Source of the DNA: JBICHN01 sp043101845
GTDB lineage: Bacteria; Planctomycetota; Phycisphaerae; Phycisphaerales; UBA5793
Direction: 5' to 3'
DNA: 64,000 nucleotides
Assembly: GCA_043101845.1 (NCBI GenBank)
Contig: JBICHN010000002.1
Coordinates: forward strand, 682,001 to 746,000
In this document: one piece after another, positions 15,745 to 25,661 of the stretch
How the letters are laid out: each line of letters starts with the position of its first letter
How positions within the stretch are numbered: position 1 is the first letter of the stretch
Made by a program: the position numbers and the translations under genes
Notes under the pieces: generated by a model
Told to the model about the DNA's origin: nothing
The model's input: the letters and a program-made list of their open reading frames with translations, nothing else
Databases searched by the model: none

Positions 15745-17819
15745 GGGTTGGCGTCCTCTTCCTTCGCGAGGTGTTCGAAATAGCGTCGAACGAGTTCACG
15801 ATAGCGTGATGGCGCCTCGACCGCGGCGCCAGCCGCATCGACGGCGGTCCGATCGCCATCCGTCTCCTCATCCTGCCGCCGAATGACGCTCGTGCGTCCT
15901 GCGAATTCCGGATTCTCCACCTCGTCGGACGGCGATCCGACCGAATCATCGTCTCGCGTCTCACCCGCGGAACCGCCTGGTACCCGTCCGCTCGGCGTTG
16001 CGGGACCGAACAGCGCCTCTCGACGGGCGAACTCGTCGAGGGACTCGAACGCCTCGGGATCTTCCGCGGGCGCCGCCGACTCGCCGGGCTGGCCGTCCGC
16101 CAATTCAGGCGTCGGGTCCGACGAAGCTTCAGATGAGTCTCCGAGAGTCACGGGCTCGGCCTCGATCGAATCGGCGTCGAAACCGGAGTTCGATCCGGCT
16201 TCGAGTGGAGTCGCTTCCGCAGCGAGACCCCGCGCCTCGGACCATGCCGCGTAAAGATCAGGGTCGAGCACCTGAATGAGGAAGGGTTCGCTCTCGACCG
16301 ATTGCGGTCCGCCGAGCGCCAGGGGGCGTCCATCGGTCGCACGGATGACGAACGAAAGAATGTCGCCCGGCGCGGCTCCATGAGCGGAGGGTCGAACCGG
16401 AGTCCTGAGGTCAATCGAACGGCCGAGCCGCGCCTCGTCGACGATCGCTTCGGTCCCGATTGCGACCATGCGACCGCCGCGATTGATCTTCCAGTCCATC
16501 AGGACTTCGACGACCCCGAGATCGTCTCGAACGACGCCGCGGATCATGACCGGCTGGCCCGCGACCGCGGCGGCCATTCGTGGCGGGTGAGAGAGCTCGA
16601 GCGTGGGAGGGGAGTCTACCTGGCCGTCGACGACTACCTCGATTGGCGAGGCGAGGCGCAGGCCCGACACCTCTGCAGTCGCGTCTAACAACCAGTTCGT
16701 CACGCCCGGCGACGAAACCGGGATCGTCCCCGAAGCGGCGCCGTGTGTGATTTCAAAGGTGATGGCCCGTTCCATGTTCGACGCGCTGGCGCTTTGAAGC
16801 GGTAGTGAAGTCGTCAGCGTGCATCGCACGGCGCCATCGACGGGCGCCTCGATCGGTCCACCCGACCAATCGATCATCGTGCTCCGTGGATCAGTCGCAT
16901 ATGGCGGATCGTCGACTTCGAATCGGAGATCGATCACACGCGGCGCCGCGATGGGTCGAAGCTCGAAACGGGGAGAACGACCTTCGGAAGTCTGGACGAA
17001 CGCGATCACGGGTTCGTCGAGGTCGGAGAGCGTCGCTCGATAACGACCGGTGACGGAGTCGGTCGTCATGGACTTGCGGTCCCATGCCTGAACTCGATGC
17101 GCATCGGCGATCATCAGATCCGGTTGGAGCGGGCCCTTGTTTCCACGGATCTCGACTTCAACGACGACATCATCGCCGAGATAGACCTCGTCCGCAGGCG
17201 GAAGCGTCTCGATGGTGAAATCGAGATGGGTATACGGCGGATGATCGCCGAACGGGTCCAGTATGCGCGGCGTCCCCATCGTGACAAGGCGCGGCCAGAA
17301 TGCGGTAATGATCACACAACTAATGATCGCGGCGAACAGTCGGCCGACTGAACGCTGCGCGCGCGCGGTGTCGGGTCGCCATTGCTCTCCCATGCGGGCC
17401 GCGAGATCGTCGCCGCGCTGCGCCGCACGCAACGCGAGCGTCGTCGTGAGCGAAGTCGTTCCGTCTGCGGCGATGGGGCGGAGCGACCATGCGTTCACGA
17501 GCGCGTTCTCGGGAATATGCAGATCGCGTTCGAGCCGTCGCGCCCAGCGAAGGGGCGAGGCGAAACGGAGTCGTCGCGGGATTTGGCTCCGAAGAATGCT
17601 GAGCGCCATGAGGACGAGGATGACGCAGCCGAAGAACAGCCGGGTCATTGGCCCAAGTGGTCGAACCGCGTCGACCACGAGCGTCGTCATGACCGCAAGG
17701 AGGAGCCACCAGACACTGTCGCTGAGCATGACGAGACGGTGCTGGAAGCGTTCACTCCGCGCTACCCGCGCGAGCAGGGCGTCGAGGGGCCGGTGATTGT
17801 GCTCGTCCGGTCGAGTCAC
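15741..17819 (-). CDS. Large membrane-anchored protein, DUF4175-like
   Basis: A protein of about 692 residues. Two or three N-terminal membrane helices (WWLLLAVMTTLVV, LFFGCVILVLMALSIL, LFAAIISCVIITAFW) are followed by a long extracytoplasmic region of beta-rich modules (about 200-520) and a polar, acidic tail rich in Glu, Ser and Pro. Its build resembles DUF4175 or 'aerotolerance-operon' proteins, and linkage with the DUF4159-like gene supports that, but I cannot confirm the family. The open frame begins at a TTG (17828); I prefer GTG at 17819, which has GGAG nine bases upstream. Function unknown; a role in envelope maintenance is inference. Confidence 0.7.
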   Translation of the reverse strand: MTRPDEHNHRPLDALLARVARSERFQHRLVMLSDSVWWLLLAVMTTLVVDAVRPLGPMTRLFFGCVILVLMALSILRSQIPRRLRFASPLRWARRLERDLHIPENALVNAWSLRPIAADGTTSLTTTLALRAAQRGDDLAARMGEQWRPDTARAQRSVGRLFAAIISCVIITAFWPRLVTMGTPRILDPFGDHPPYTHLDFTIETLPPADEVYLGDDVVVEVEIRGNKGPLQPDLMIADAHRVQAWDRKSMTTDSVTGRYRATLSDLDEPVIAFVQTSEGRSPRFELRPIAAPRVIDLRFEVDDPPYATDPRSTMIDWSGGPIEAPVDGAVRCTLTTSLPLQSASASNMERAITFEITHGAASGTIPVSSPGVTNWLLDATAEVSGLRLASPIEVVVDGQVDSPPTLELSHPPRMAAAVAGQPVMIRGVVRDDLGVVEVLMDWKINRGGRMVAIGTEAIVDEARLGRSIDLRTPVRPSAHGAAPGDILSFVIRATDGRPLALGGPQSVESEPFLIQVLDPDLYAAWSEARGLAAEATPLEAGSNSGFDADSIEAEPVTLGDSSEASSDPTPELADGQPGESAAPAEDPEAFESLDEFARREALFGPATPSGRVPGGSAGETRDDDSVGSPSDEVENPEFAGRTSVIRRQDEETDGDRTAVDAAGAAVEAPSRYRELVRRYFEHLAKEEDANP

Positions 17820-17879
17820 GCCTGACAACTCCGGGGCATCCAGTACCGCAGTACTGTACGAGCTTCGACCGAATCGGAT

Positions 17880-19742
17880 TCATGTTGCGGGCGTGAATGG
17901 AAAGAACATCGGAGCCAGGACGACCGCGAGGACGCCGGTGATCACCGTAAGCGGGATGCCGATGCGGAGGTAATCCGTGAATCGATACCCGCCCGGTCCG
18001 TACACCATGAGGTTCGTCTGGTACGCGATCGGCGTCATGAAGCTGCATGCCGCAGCGACCATGAGGGCCACGACGAAGGGTTCGGGGCTTACGCGGAGTT
18101 CCGCCGCGATGCCGAGCGCCACGGGAAACATGAGCACGGCCGACCCGTTGTTCGTGATGAGCTGCGCGAAGACGCTGGTCAGTGCGAACACGACAAAGAG
18201 GAGCCCGCTGGGTCCGAGTTGCAGTGAATCCTGCGCGACGGTCACGACGGCGCGGGCGAGACGCTCCGCGGCGCCGGTCTGCTCCATCGCCCGTCCGATG
18301 CCGAGTGCAGCCGCGATGACCACGAGGACCTGCAGGTTGACGGCGTTCCGCGCTACGGTGCCCGTGCAACACCGGGTCGCGACCATTGCTCCGGCGGCGA
18401 TAAGCACCGTCAGCGTGTGATCGAGCCAGCCGGTTACGAGCATGACCACGGTGAACGCCATGATGAGCATGGACAGCCCGGCCCGCTCATGGCGAATCGG
18501 CCGCGAGCCTTCAACCTGTGAGACGAGGAAAAAGTCCTTGCTGTTTCGATAGGCGCCGACGAACCCGGTGTGCGTCTCGAGCAGAAGCGTGTCGCCGGGA
18601 CGGAGCTTGATGTCGCCGATCTTTCCCTTCACGAAATCGCCGTCACGGTGGATTGCGATGATCGCGGCGTTGTAAGTCGTGCGAAACTGCGACTGCCGAA
18701 CGGTTCGGCCGACGAGCGGCGAATTGTTCGAGATGACCGCTTCGACAAGCGTGCGGTTTCGCCGAATTGTCTTGATCTTCTGGACCTGATCGGTTTCGGG
18801 CACGAGCCCGCGAATCTTGCGCAGATCGAGAACCGACTCGACATTTCCGACGAAGACGAGGAGGTCGTTCGCCTGCAGAACCTCTTCGGGGCCGACCGCG
18901 GGCTTGAGCCGGCCGTCTCGTTGAATCTCCATGAGGTACAGTCCGGGGAGATGACGCAGGCCGGCGTCCTCGATCGTTCGGCCGACGATCGGGCTATCCG
19001 GTCGAACGAGCATCTCGACCTTGTACTGTCGCTCTTCGAGCGCTTCGGCGGAGACCGGGCGTCGATCGGGGAGCAGCCACCGCGCGCCGATCGCGATGAA
19101 GAGAATGCCGACGACCGCCGCGGGAAGACCAACGGTCGTGATCCACCAGAACTGCTTCGTGGCCGACGGAGGTTCGAGCCCGAATTCGAGCAGACGGCTC
19201 GCGAACGCGGGATCGTCCCAGTGCCCCATGTAGAGCGCGTTCACGGTGACATTTGAACTTGTGCCGATCAGAGTACAGGCGCCGCCGAGAATCGCCGCGT
19301 AGCTGAGCGGCAGATAGAGCTTCGAAGGGCTGACGCGAAGCTTCTTCGCCCAGTCGCTCACGATTGGCATGTACATCGCGACGATCGGCGTGTTGTTCAT
19401 GAACGCGGACATGATCGCGACCGGGCCCATGAGACGAAACTGCGCGATGAGTGGTGATCTCGGCCGTCCGAGCACACGCTGCGCAATCGACTCGACCGCG
19501 CCCGTTTCATTCAACCCCGCGGCGACGATGAAGAGCGCTGCGATCATGATGACCGCCTTGTGCGCAAATCCGAAGAGCGCTTCCTTCGGCGTGATGATTT
19601 CGACGCCCGGAATTACCGCGTCGGCCAGCATGAGCAGCGTCAGCGCGCCCATCATCGCGAGGTCGGGCGCCACCCGATTGCTCATCAACGAACCGATGAG
19701 CAGAACGATGGTTCCGATGATGATCCACTCGGCCAGCGTCAC
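17880..19742 (-). CDS. SLC13-family permease with two RCK_C (TrkA-C) domains
   Basis: A 620-residue transporter of the divalent anion:Na+ symporter (SLC13/ArsB-like) group. Membrane helices occupy residues 1-225 and 420-615, each half with an Asn-rich loop (FMNNTPIVAMYMP and LITNNGSAVLMFP) and signature segments LIGTSSNVTVNAL and CSFMTPIAYQTNLMVYG. Between the halves lie two RCK_C domains (about 238-310 and 325-405), as in sulfate or unknown-anion permeases of the YfbS type. Such domains usually bind a regulatory ligand. The start is a GTG preceded by GGAG. Substrate is not evident; no sulfate-assimilation gene is adjacent. Confidence 0.9.
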   Translation of the reverse strand: MTLAEWIIIGTIVLLIGSLMSNRVAPDLAMMGALTLLMLADAVIPGVEIITPKEALFGFAHKAVIMIAALFIVAAGLNETGAVESIAQRVLGRPRSPLIAQFRLMGPVAIMSAFMNNTPIVAMYMPIVSDWAKKLRVSPSKLYLPLSYAAILGGACTLIGTSSNVTVNALYMGHWDDPAFASRLLEFGLEPPSATKQFWWITTVGLPAAVVGILFIAIGARWLLPDRRPVSAEALEERQYKVEMLVRPDSPIVGRTIEDAGLRHLPGLYLMEIQRDGRLKPAVGPEEVLQANDLLVFVGNVESVLDLRKIRGLVPETDQVQKIKTIRRNRTLVEAVISNNSPLVGRTVRQSQFRTTYNAAIIAIHRDGDFVKGKIGDIKLRPGDTLLLETHTGFVGAYRNSKDFFLVSQVEGSRPIRHERAGLSMLIMAFTVVMLVTGWLDHTLTVLIAAGAMVATRCCTGTVARNAVNLQVLVVIAAALGIGRAMEQTGAAERLARAVVTVAQDSLQLGPSGLLFVVFALTSVFAQLITNNGSAVLMFPVALGIAAELRVSPEPFVVALMVAAACSFMTPIAYQTNLMVYGPGGYRFTDYLRIGIPLTVITGVLAVVLAPMFFPFTPAT

Positions 19743-19856
19743 GGGGGTTTCGCTCCGATCGTGGCGATGCGATTCAGGAATCCTCGGACGACGACAATCC
19801 TACCTTCGACCACTCACGGGCCGAAAGTTCACCGGCGCGGCACGATTCGACAAGGA

Positions 19857-20600
19857 TCACCTGCTTTGGGCGTTCCAGCGTTTGACGAACGCGTCGTACT
19901 GCGCCGGCGTGTCGATGCCGTGATGCCGCGCATTCACCGTCGCGACGGCGATCGCATGACCATGTTCGAGGATGCGGAGTTGTTCGAGGCGCTCCGCGAT
20001 TTCGAGCGGAGTCTCGCTCAGTTCGACATACTCGAGGAGGAAGGGGCGTCGGTAGACATAGAGGCCGATGTGTTTGAGTAGCGGCGCGGCGCCCGAGCGA
20101 TCTCGATCGAATGGGATGAGCGAGCGTGAGAAGTAAAGCGCACGGTTACGCTGGTCGGTCACGACTTTGACGATGTTCGGATCCGACGGATCCTCGTCGT
20201 CGACAAATGACGCCGCGAGCGTCGCCGTGACGACTCGGTCGTCCGCCGACTCGAGGGCCTCGATCGCGGCGTCGATATGATCCGGATCGATTTCGGGCTC
20301 GTCACCCTGCACATTCACCACGACGCCCGCCTCGTCGAGTTGCGCGGCGACTTCCGCGAGCCGGCTCGTGCCGTTCGGGTGATCATCACGCGTCATGACC
20401 GCGGTTCCGCCGAACTTTCGCACGGCGTCGGCGATGCGGCGGTCGTCCGTCGCCACGAGCACGCGATCGACGCGCGACGCGGCGGCGGCGCGGTCGTGCA
20501 CATGTTGAATGAGGGGTCGACCCGTTCGATCGGCGAGCGGCTTTCCCGGGAATCGGGTCGAGGCGTAGCGGGCGGGAATGATCGCGACGGTTTCAGCCAT
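19857..20600 (-). CDS. kdsB: 3-deoxy-manno-octulosonate cytidylyltransferase
   Basis: A 247-residue CMP-Kdo synthetase, which activates Kdo with CTP for lipopolysaccharide inner core. Signature motifs are IIPARYASTRFPGKPL at the N-terminus, VLVATDD, the VVNVQGDEPEI metal/nucleotide-binding stretch and LKHIGLYVYRRPFLLEY. Length fits the family. It implies a Kdo-containing outer membrane or other Kdo polymer. It follows the TPR gene by 36 bases on the same strand; no other Kdo genes are in the window. Confidence 0.95.
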   Translation of the reverse strand: MAETVAIIPARYASTRFPGKPLADRTGRPLIQHVHDRAAAASRVDRVLVATDDRRIADAVRKFGGTAVMTRDDHPNGTSRLAEVAAQLDEAGVVVNVQGDEPEIDPDHIDAAIEALESADDRVVTATLAASFVDDEDPSDPNIVKVVTDQRNRALYFSRSLIPFDRDRSGAAPLLKHIGLYVYRRPFLLEYVELSETPLEIAERLEQLRILEHGHAIAVATVNARHHGIDTPAQYDAFVKRWNAQSR

Positions 20601-20636
20601 GTCGTTCGACTCGTCGCGGGCGACAGGCGTCTTCCG

Positions 20637-22112
20637 TCAGGATGACGCCTTGAGTGATTTCATGAGATCGCGCAGCGCGTCGCGACGGGCGCGGATATCG
20701 CGGAAGTTGAGCTGCTTGAGCGCGATCGCCGAGGCGAGTTTGTTCGCCTCCTCCGCGGCTTCGAGATCGTCGTGTTCGCGGGCGTACCGCTCGAGCGCGT
20801 CCATGAGGTCGTATCGCATCTCGAGCGCGCGATCGTCGTCGAGTTCATACCCCTCGACCGCAGCGCGGAGGGACTGCACCGCCTCGTCGTACCACTCGGT
20901 CTTGAGAAAACAGAGCCCGATGAGGTGCTGACAGCTCGAGCGGATGCGGGCGTCTTCCTGGGCCTGCTGCAGATGCGGGATCGCGTCTTCGTACTGGCCG
21001 TTCCGGTAGAGGAGCTGACCGAGCTCATACTTGAGCCGCAAGTCGGTCGGATACTTCTCCACGCGCTCCGAAAACTCTTTGATGGCGAACTCATTGATGG
21101 CGCGTTCGGCGCGCTCGACTTTCGCCTGATCTTCCGGATCGCCCGACGCTTCCGCCGCGTCCCGCATGCCACGCAGCTTGCGCCGCTCGATCGTCAGCTT
21201 GATGTCGCCGGCGGACGCGCGAAAGCGGTATTCGCTCGTTGACTTGAAGCCCGCCATGAGCACGCGGATCGCTTCCTTCTGCGAGGCGTCGTCCGACTGC
21301 TTTCGAAGGAGCTCGGCGTACTTCTGAATGGTGTCCGGACTCTCGGGCTGGGCCTCGTACTCTTCCTTCGCCCGGGCGAGACGGCGGGTCGCGGCGTCCT
21401 GTCCGACGGCGAGCGATTCGTCTTCGACAAGTTCCTTTTGTGCGTCCGCATCCTTGATGCTGCCGCGAAAACTGCCCTCTTCGCCGATGTTCTGGTCGTA
21501 CTTCCCCTTGTCCATCGCCGCCTTGGCGGACAGGTCGCGCACGCGGGCCATGAGATTCGCGTCCGTCTGGTCCATGCGAAGCGCTACATCGCCGAGTTCG
21601 ACCGCCTTCTGGTAGGCGCCGATCTGTTCGAAGATGTCGAGGAAACCGATGAGCATCGACTTCGTGACCTTCTTCGACCGGGCGAGCGCGACGAGACCCT
21701 TCTCGCCGGCCCAATACGCGACTTCGAAGAGTTGATGCTGGGACGCCTGCTGCATGAACTTGAGGGCGAGGTTCGGATCGGTCGCATCCTTCACCCAGGC
21801 GAGCTCGGCCGCGGCGACCTTTCCGAACGATCCGGACCCGGACGACATCTCGCGAACCTCTCGGCCCGACGCCGGCTTTCCGCCCGTCGACCGATAGAGG
21901 CTCGCCGCCTCGAACAGGCGCTGGTGCATATCCACATTCGTCGGATCGAACTTGATCCCCGAGAGATAGCAGGTGATCGCGTAGTCGTAGTTACGGGTGT
22001 CGGCGGCGACGCGGGCTTGATCAAACCAGGCGCGGGCCTTTTCCGGCTGGATCTCGAGTCCACTGTCGCCGGACGCGTCGTCGCCGTCCTTCTTTCGACT
22101 GAACCAGGCCAA
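20637..22112 (-). CDS. TPR-repeat protein, cytoplasmic
   Basis: A 491-residue helical protein without signal peptide or membrane helix. Tetratricopeptide units are visible near residues 27-60 (ARAWFDQARVAADTRNYDYAITCYLSGIKFDP), 165-200 and 365-440 (LKYELGQLLYRNGQYEDAIPHLQQA). Charged, lysine-rich linkers lie between. TPR proteins are scaffolds; the partner is unknown. The start is a TTG (MAWFSRKKDG) with AGGTGA eight bases upstream and no better ATG. It is co-directional with kdsB. Confidence 0.85.
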   Translation of the reverse strand: MAWFSRKKDGDDASGDSGLEIQPEKARAWFDQARVAADTRNYDYAITCYLSGIKFDPTNVDMHQRLFEAASLYRSTGGKPASGREVREMSSGSGSFGKVAAAELAWVKDATDPNLALKFMQQASQHQLFEVAYWAGEKGLVALARSKKVTKSMLIGFLDIFEQIGAYQKAVELGDVALRMDQTDANLMARVRDLSAKAAMDKGKYDQNIGEEGSFRGSIKDADAQKELVEDESLAVGQDAATRRLARAKEEYEAQPESPDTIQKYAELLRKQSDDASQKEAIRVLMAGFKSTSEYRFRASAGDIKLTIERRKLRGMRDAAEASGDPEDQAKVERAERAINEFAIKEFSERVEKYPTDLRLKYELGQLLYRNGQYEDAIPHLQQAQEDARIRSSCQHLIGLCFLKTEWYDEAVQSLRAAVEGYELDDDRALEMRYDLMDALERYAREHDDLEAAEEANKLASAIALKQLNFRDIRARRDALRDLMKSLKASS

Positions 22113-22411
22113 GGGCGATCACCTCATCGGGAATGGGCGCCTCATTCGACGGCAGCGTCTGGGGGTCGGGCGCGCGGCGCGGGACGGGCTCGTCACGACG
22201 CTCGCCCGCCGAGCCGGACGATGGCCCTGCGTCACACCTGCGGAAGGCCGCTGACGATAGATTCTTGTGGATTCATCGTCAACCGAGCGCGAGCCGACGC
22301 CTCCTCCGGTTTCGAGCGGTCCGCGCTCTCGTCGATCATTCATTCGGCCGGCTTGGCTGTTCGGTTCAGCCGGCCCCGAAATCCGGGCGGAATCCGCTAG
22401 GATAGATCACG

Positions 22412-22936
22412 ATGACCGTGGACCCGAGCAATCTGAGAATTCTGAATTATCCGCACCCGGCCCTGCGACGCCGAGCGAAGCCGGTTGAGTCGATCACCGA
22501 CGAGGTGAAGGCGGTCGCGGAGCGGATGCTCGAACTCATGCACGAGGCGCCCGGCGTCGGGCTCGCCGCCCCGCAGGTGGGCCTTTCCTGGCGACTCTTC
22601 GTGGCGAACTCCGGAGAAGAGGGGGATGTCGACCGAGTCTACATCAACCCGGCGCTCTCGCAGCCGGAGGGGCCGCTCGAATCACTCGAAGAGGGCTGCC
22701 TCAGTCTGCCGGACATTCGAGGCGAGGTGCGACGACCCGTGGCCATCACCATCGAGGCGACGGACCTCAACGGTGACCGGTTCGAGATGCGCGATGACGG
22801 GCTGCTCGCGAGGGTTTGGCAGCACGAGTTCGACCATCTCGATGGAACGCTCATCTTTGATCGATTCAGCCAGCTCACGAAGCTCGCGACACGCCGGCAG
22901 ATTCGCGACCTCGAGCGTCTCGCGGCCGCCCGATGA
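22412..22936 (+). CDS. def: Peptide deformylase
   Basis: A 174-residue metallo-enzyme that removes the formyl group from nascent N-terminal methionine. All three motifs are present: GVGLAAPQVG, EGCLSLP (metal-binding Cys) and QHEFDHLDG (two metal-binding His and catalytic Glu). It is followed 49 bases later by fmt, the enzyme that adds the formyl group, the usual arrangement. The gene is divergent from the TPR gene across about 300 bp, where a promoter is expected but not clear. Confidence 0.96.
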   Translation: MTVDPSNLRILNYPHPALRRRAKPVESITDEVKAVAERMLELMHEAPGVGLAAPQVGLSWRLFVANSGEEGDVDRVYINPALSQPEGPLESLEEGCLSLPDIRGEVRRPVAITIEATDLNGDRFEMRDDGLLARVWQHEFDHLDGTLIFDRFSQLTKLATRRQIRDLERLAAAR

Positions 22937-22985
22937 CGGCTCGTGACTTGGATTCCGGCTCGCGAATCGCCTAACCATTCGATCG

Positions 22986-23954
22986 ATGGCGAATCCTGAT
23001 CAACCGTTGCGCCTCGTCCTCTTCGGTTCCGGCGCGTTTGGACTGCCGACCTTCGAGCAGCTTCGCTCGAACGCGGAACGCTGCGAAGTCAGCCTCGTCG
23101 TGACCCAGCCCGACCGGCCGGCGGGTCGGAAGCGCGAGCCGCGGCCGACTCCAGTCGGCGAGTGGGCGGCGTCGCACGATCTTCCACTGCTCAAGCCCGA
23201 GTCCGTAAATGACCCTCCAACCCGTGATCAGATTCGCGCCGCCGAGGCGGACGCGTTCGTCGTGATCGCGTTTGGACAGAAGCTCGGGCCGGAGTTGCTC
23301 GACGGCGTCTTCGCGATCAACCTGCATGGCTCCTTGTTGCCAAAGTATCGAGGCGCCGCGCCGATTCAGCGCGCGGTGATGGCCGGCGAGCGTCAGATCG
23401 GCGTGAGCGTGATCGGCCTTGCCGAGCGAATGGACGCCGGAGCCGTCTATGCGATGGCGATGACGACGGTAGGGGCCGAAGAGACTTCCGGTGATCTGCA
23501 CGACCGGCTCGCCGAGCTTGGCCCGCGGGTGATCGAGCGTGTGCTCGAACAGTTCCGCGGGGACACGCTGGATCCGACTCCGCAGAATGACGCCGAAGCG
23601 ACGCTCGCGAGGAAGATGACGAAAGAGGAGGGAACGACCCACTTCGACAAGCCCTGCGATGCAGTGCGCGCCCGCATCAACGGTCTGAATCCCTGGCCCG
23701 GATGCAGTGTGACCGTTGAGGGTCGCGCCTTGAAGATCGGTCGTGTACGGTCACGGCCCGAGATCGAACATGGAGGGTCGCCCGGCGCCTATCTCGGGGA
23801 GGGCCTCGTCGCGTGCGGCGCCGGCGCGGTCGAATTGCTCGAAATGCAGGCGCCGGGCGGTCGGATGATGCGGTTCGAAGAATTCGAGCGCGGCCATTCC
23901 ATCTCGACCGACGCTCGATTCGCCCCAACCGGCGCGGACACGAAGTCGAAGTGA
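22986..23954 (+). CDS. fmt: Methionyl-tRNA formyltransferase
   Basis: A 322-residue enzyme transferring formyl from 10-formyl-tetrahydrofolate to initiator Met-tRNA. The N-terminal formyltransferase domain has the INLHGSLLPKYRGAAPIQ signature with catalytic Asn and His, and GVSVIGLAERMDAGAVY. The C-terminal OB-like domain follows from about residue 205 (EEGTTHFDKPCDAVRARINGLNPWP region). Length is normal. There is no strong ribosome site before the ATG. It is paired with def. Confidence 0.96.
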   Translation: MANPDQPLRLVLFGSGAFGLPTFEQLRSNAERCEVSLVVTQPDRPAGRKREPRPTPVGEWAASHDLPLLKPESVNDPPTRDQIRAAEADAFVVIAFGQKLGPELLDGVFAINLHGSLLPKYRGAAPIQRAVMAGERQIGVSVIGLAERMDAGAVYAMAMTTVGAEETSGDLHDRLAELGPRVIERVLEQFRGDTLDPTPQNDAEATLARKMTKEEGTTHFDKPCDAVRARINGLNPWPGCSVTVEGRALKIGRVRSRPEIEHGGSPGAYLGEGLVACGAGAVELLEMQAPGGRMMRFEEFERGHSISTDARFAPTGADTKSK

Positions 23955-24012
23955 ACGAGACGCCGGACGACTCCATAGAGTTGAAGGCGACCCCCACGCC
24001 CCAGGAGTCCGC

Positions 24013-24549
24013 ATGCCGGTCGAGATTACGAACACGGAAACGCTCCACGAAGGCGCCAAGTTCGACTTCGTTCGGCTCACCGCCGTCGTGCGCGGACGGG
24101 CCGTCAAACGCGAGATGGTGCGCCATCCCGGGGCCGTGGTCGTGCTCCCCGTCTTCGACGACGGCGACTACCTCTTCATTCGGAATCGGCGTATTCCGAT
24201 CGGCGACACGCTCTGGGAACTCTGCGCCGGCACGCTCGAGGCCGATGAGAGTCCTGCGGACGCCGCGTCTCGAGAATTGATCGAGGAAACCGGCTACCGC
24301 GCCGAGTCGATCGACCGCATCGGCGGGTTCTACTCCTCCCCGGGTATGTCCGACGAATACCTTCACGCGTTCATTGCGCGTGGCCTGACCGAGGTCGGGC
24401 AGCGGCTTGAACGCGACGAGGAGATCGACGCGGTGCGCGTCTCTCCGGCGCGCGTGCACGATCTCATCGCGCGCGGTGAACTTCAGGATGCGAAGAGCAT
24501 GCTCACGCTGTTGCTCTACGAGCGACGCCTCGAGGGATCGACCTCATGA
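24013..24549 (+). CDS. Nudix hydrolase, ADP-ribose pyrophosphatase-like
   Basis: A 178-residue Nudix enzyme. The Nudix box at residues 73-95 is complete (GTLEADESPADAASRELIEETGY), and the downstream FYSSPGMSDEYLHAFIARGL segment is the ADP-ribose/NDP-sugar pyrophosphatase hallmark. It likely cleaves ADP-ribose or similar nucleotide sugars. GGAG precedes the ATG. Its stop overlaps the site-2 protease start as ATGA. Confidence 0.92.
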   Translation: MPVEITNTETLHEGAKFDFVRLTAVVRGRAVKREMVRHPGAVVVLPVFDDGDYLFIRNRRIPIGDTLWELCAGTLEADESPADAASRELIEETGYRAESIDRIGGFYSSPGMSDEYLHAFIARGLTEVGQRLERDEEIDAVRVSPARVHDLIARGELQDAKSMLTLLLYERRLEGSTS

Positions 24550-25655
24550 GTTGGGAGAGCCGCGACTATGGGTCATCGGACGGATACCGCGCAAGCGGCG
24601 GCGCCGGTGGGCGCTGGTCGTCGATGTTCGGCGGCGGGGGCGGCGGATGGCGCGACTTTCTGAACTGGTCACTCACGGTGGGTCGCGTGGCCGGCATTAC
24701 CGTTCGACTTCACCTCGTCTTCATCCTGTTCATCGCGACTGAACTCATCCGCGCTGCGTTTCCCGGTGAGGGCATGACGCTCGGTTTCAGCGTCGCGTGG
24801 GCGGGGCTGGGACTCGCGTCACTCTTCGGTATCGTGTTGCTGCATGAGTTCGGTCACTGTTTCGCCTGTCGGTGGGTCGGCGGCGAGGCGGACGACATTC
24901 TCATGTGGCCACTCGGCGGCCTCGCGTTTTGTCGACCGCCGCACTCCTGGTGGGGGGAGTTCGTGACGGTGGCGGGCGGGCCGCTAGTCAATGTGGTGAT
25001 CTGTCTCACGCTTTCCCCGCTCCTCATCGCACTCACCGGGTCATTCCAGACCGTCTTCTTCAACCTATTCGATCCGTCGGTCGGATACTGGGCGCTGAGC
25101 GACGGCGCGCGGCCCTCATGGTGGCTCACGGCGATCTGGTGGACGAATTACACGAGCGTGGTGCTCCTGCTCTTCAATCTGCTTCCCATGCACCCGCTCG
25201 ACGGGTCGCGACTTGGTCAGGCGTTGCTCTGGCCCCGCCTCGGGTATCGTCGTTCGCGTGAACTCGGCGCGACGCTCGGCTATGTCGGCGCCGGGATTCT
25301 CGCCGTCTTTGCGCTCGTCACGAACACGCTCTGGCTTCTGCTCATTGCGGCGCTCGGCGCCTTTGAGAGCTGGCGACTCCGAGGGATGCTCACACAGGAG
25401 CGGCCGGAGTACGACCTCGGTATCGGCGAGGTTGACTACTCGGCGAGTCTGCGCGATGAGCCCGAGCCGGCGCCGCGTCCCCAGACCCGGTCACGACGGG
25501 AACTCAAGCAGCGCGAGCGCGAACAGAACGAGCAGGCCGAGGTTGATCGCATACTCGCGAAGATCAGCGAAGTCGGCGTCGACGGGCTCACTCGCCGCGA
25601 GCGGAAGATTCTTGAACGGGCCACGGAAAAGCGTCGTGGCGGTTCCGTAAAGTAG
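24546..25655 (+). CDS. Site-2 protease family membrane metalloprotease
   Basis: A 369-residue intramembrane zinc protease of family M50. It has HEFGH at 100-104 inside a membrane helix and the third zinc ligand in NLLPMHPLDGSR (Asp219), with about six hydrophobic helices. A Gly/Ser-rich N-terminal stretch of some 40 residues comes first. After the membrane core there is a polar, basic linker and a short helical domain (about 335-365: VDRILAKISEVGVDGLTRRERKILERATEKRR region, here abbreviated). That domain recurs at the end of the next protein. Cleaved substrates are unknown. It starts within the Nudix gene's stop. Confidence 0.9.
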   Translation: MSWESRDYGSSDGYRASGGAGGRWSSMFGGGGGGWRDFLNWSLTVGRVAGITVRLHLVFILFIATELIRAAFPGEGMTLGFSVAWAGLGLASLFGIVLLHEFGHCFACRWVGGEADDILMWPLGGLAFCRPPHSWWGEFVTVAGGPLVNVVICLTLSPLLIALTGSFQTVFFNLFDPSVGYWALSDGARPSWWLTAIWWTNYTSVVLLLFNLLPMHPLDGSRLGQALLWPRLGYRRSRELGATLGYVGAGILAVFALVTNTLWLLLIAALGAFESWRLRGMLTQERPEYDLGIGEVDYSASLRDEPEPAPRPQTRSRRELKQREREQNEQAEVDRILAKISEVGVDGLTRRERKILERATEKRRGGSVK

Positions 25656-25661
25656 TTTCGC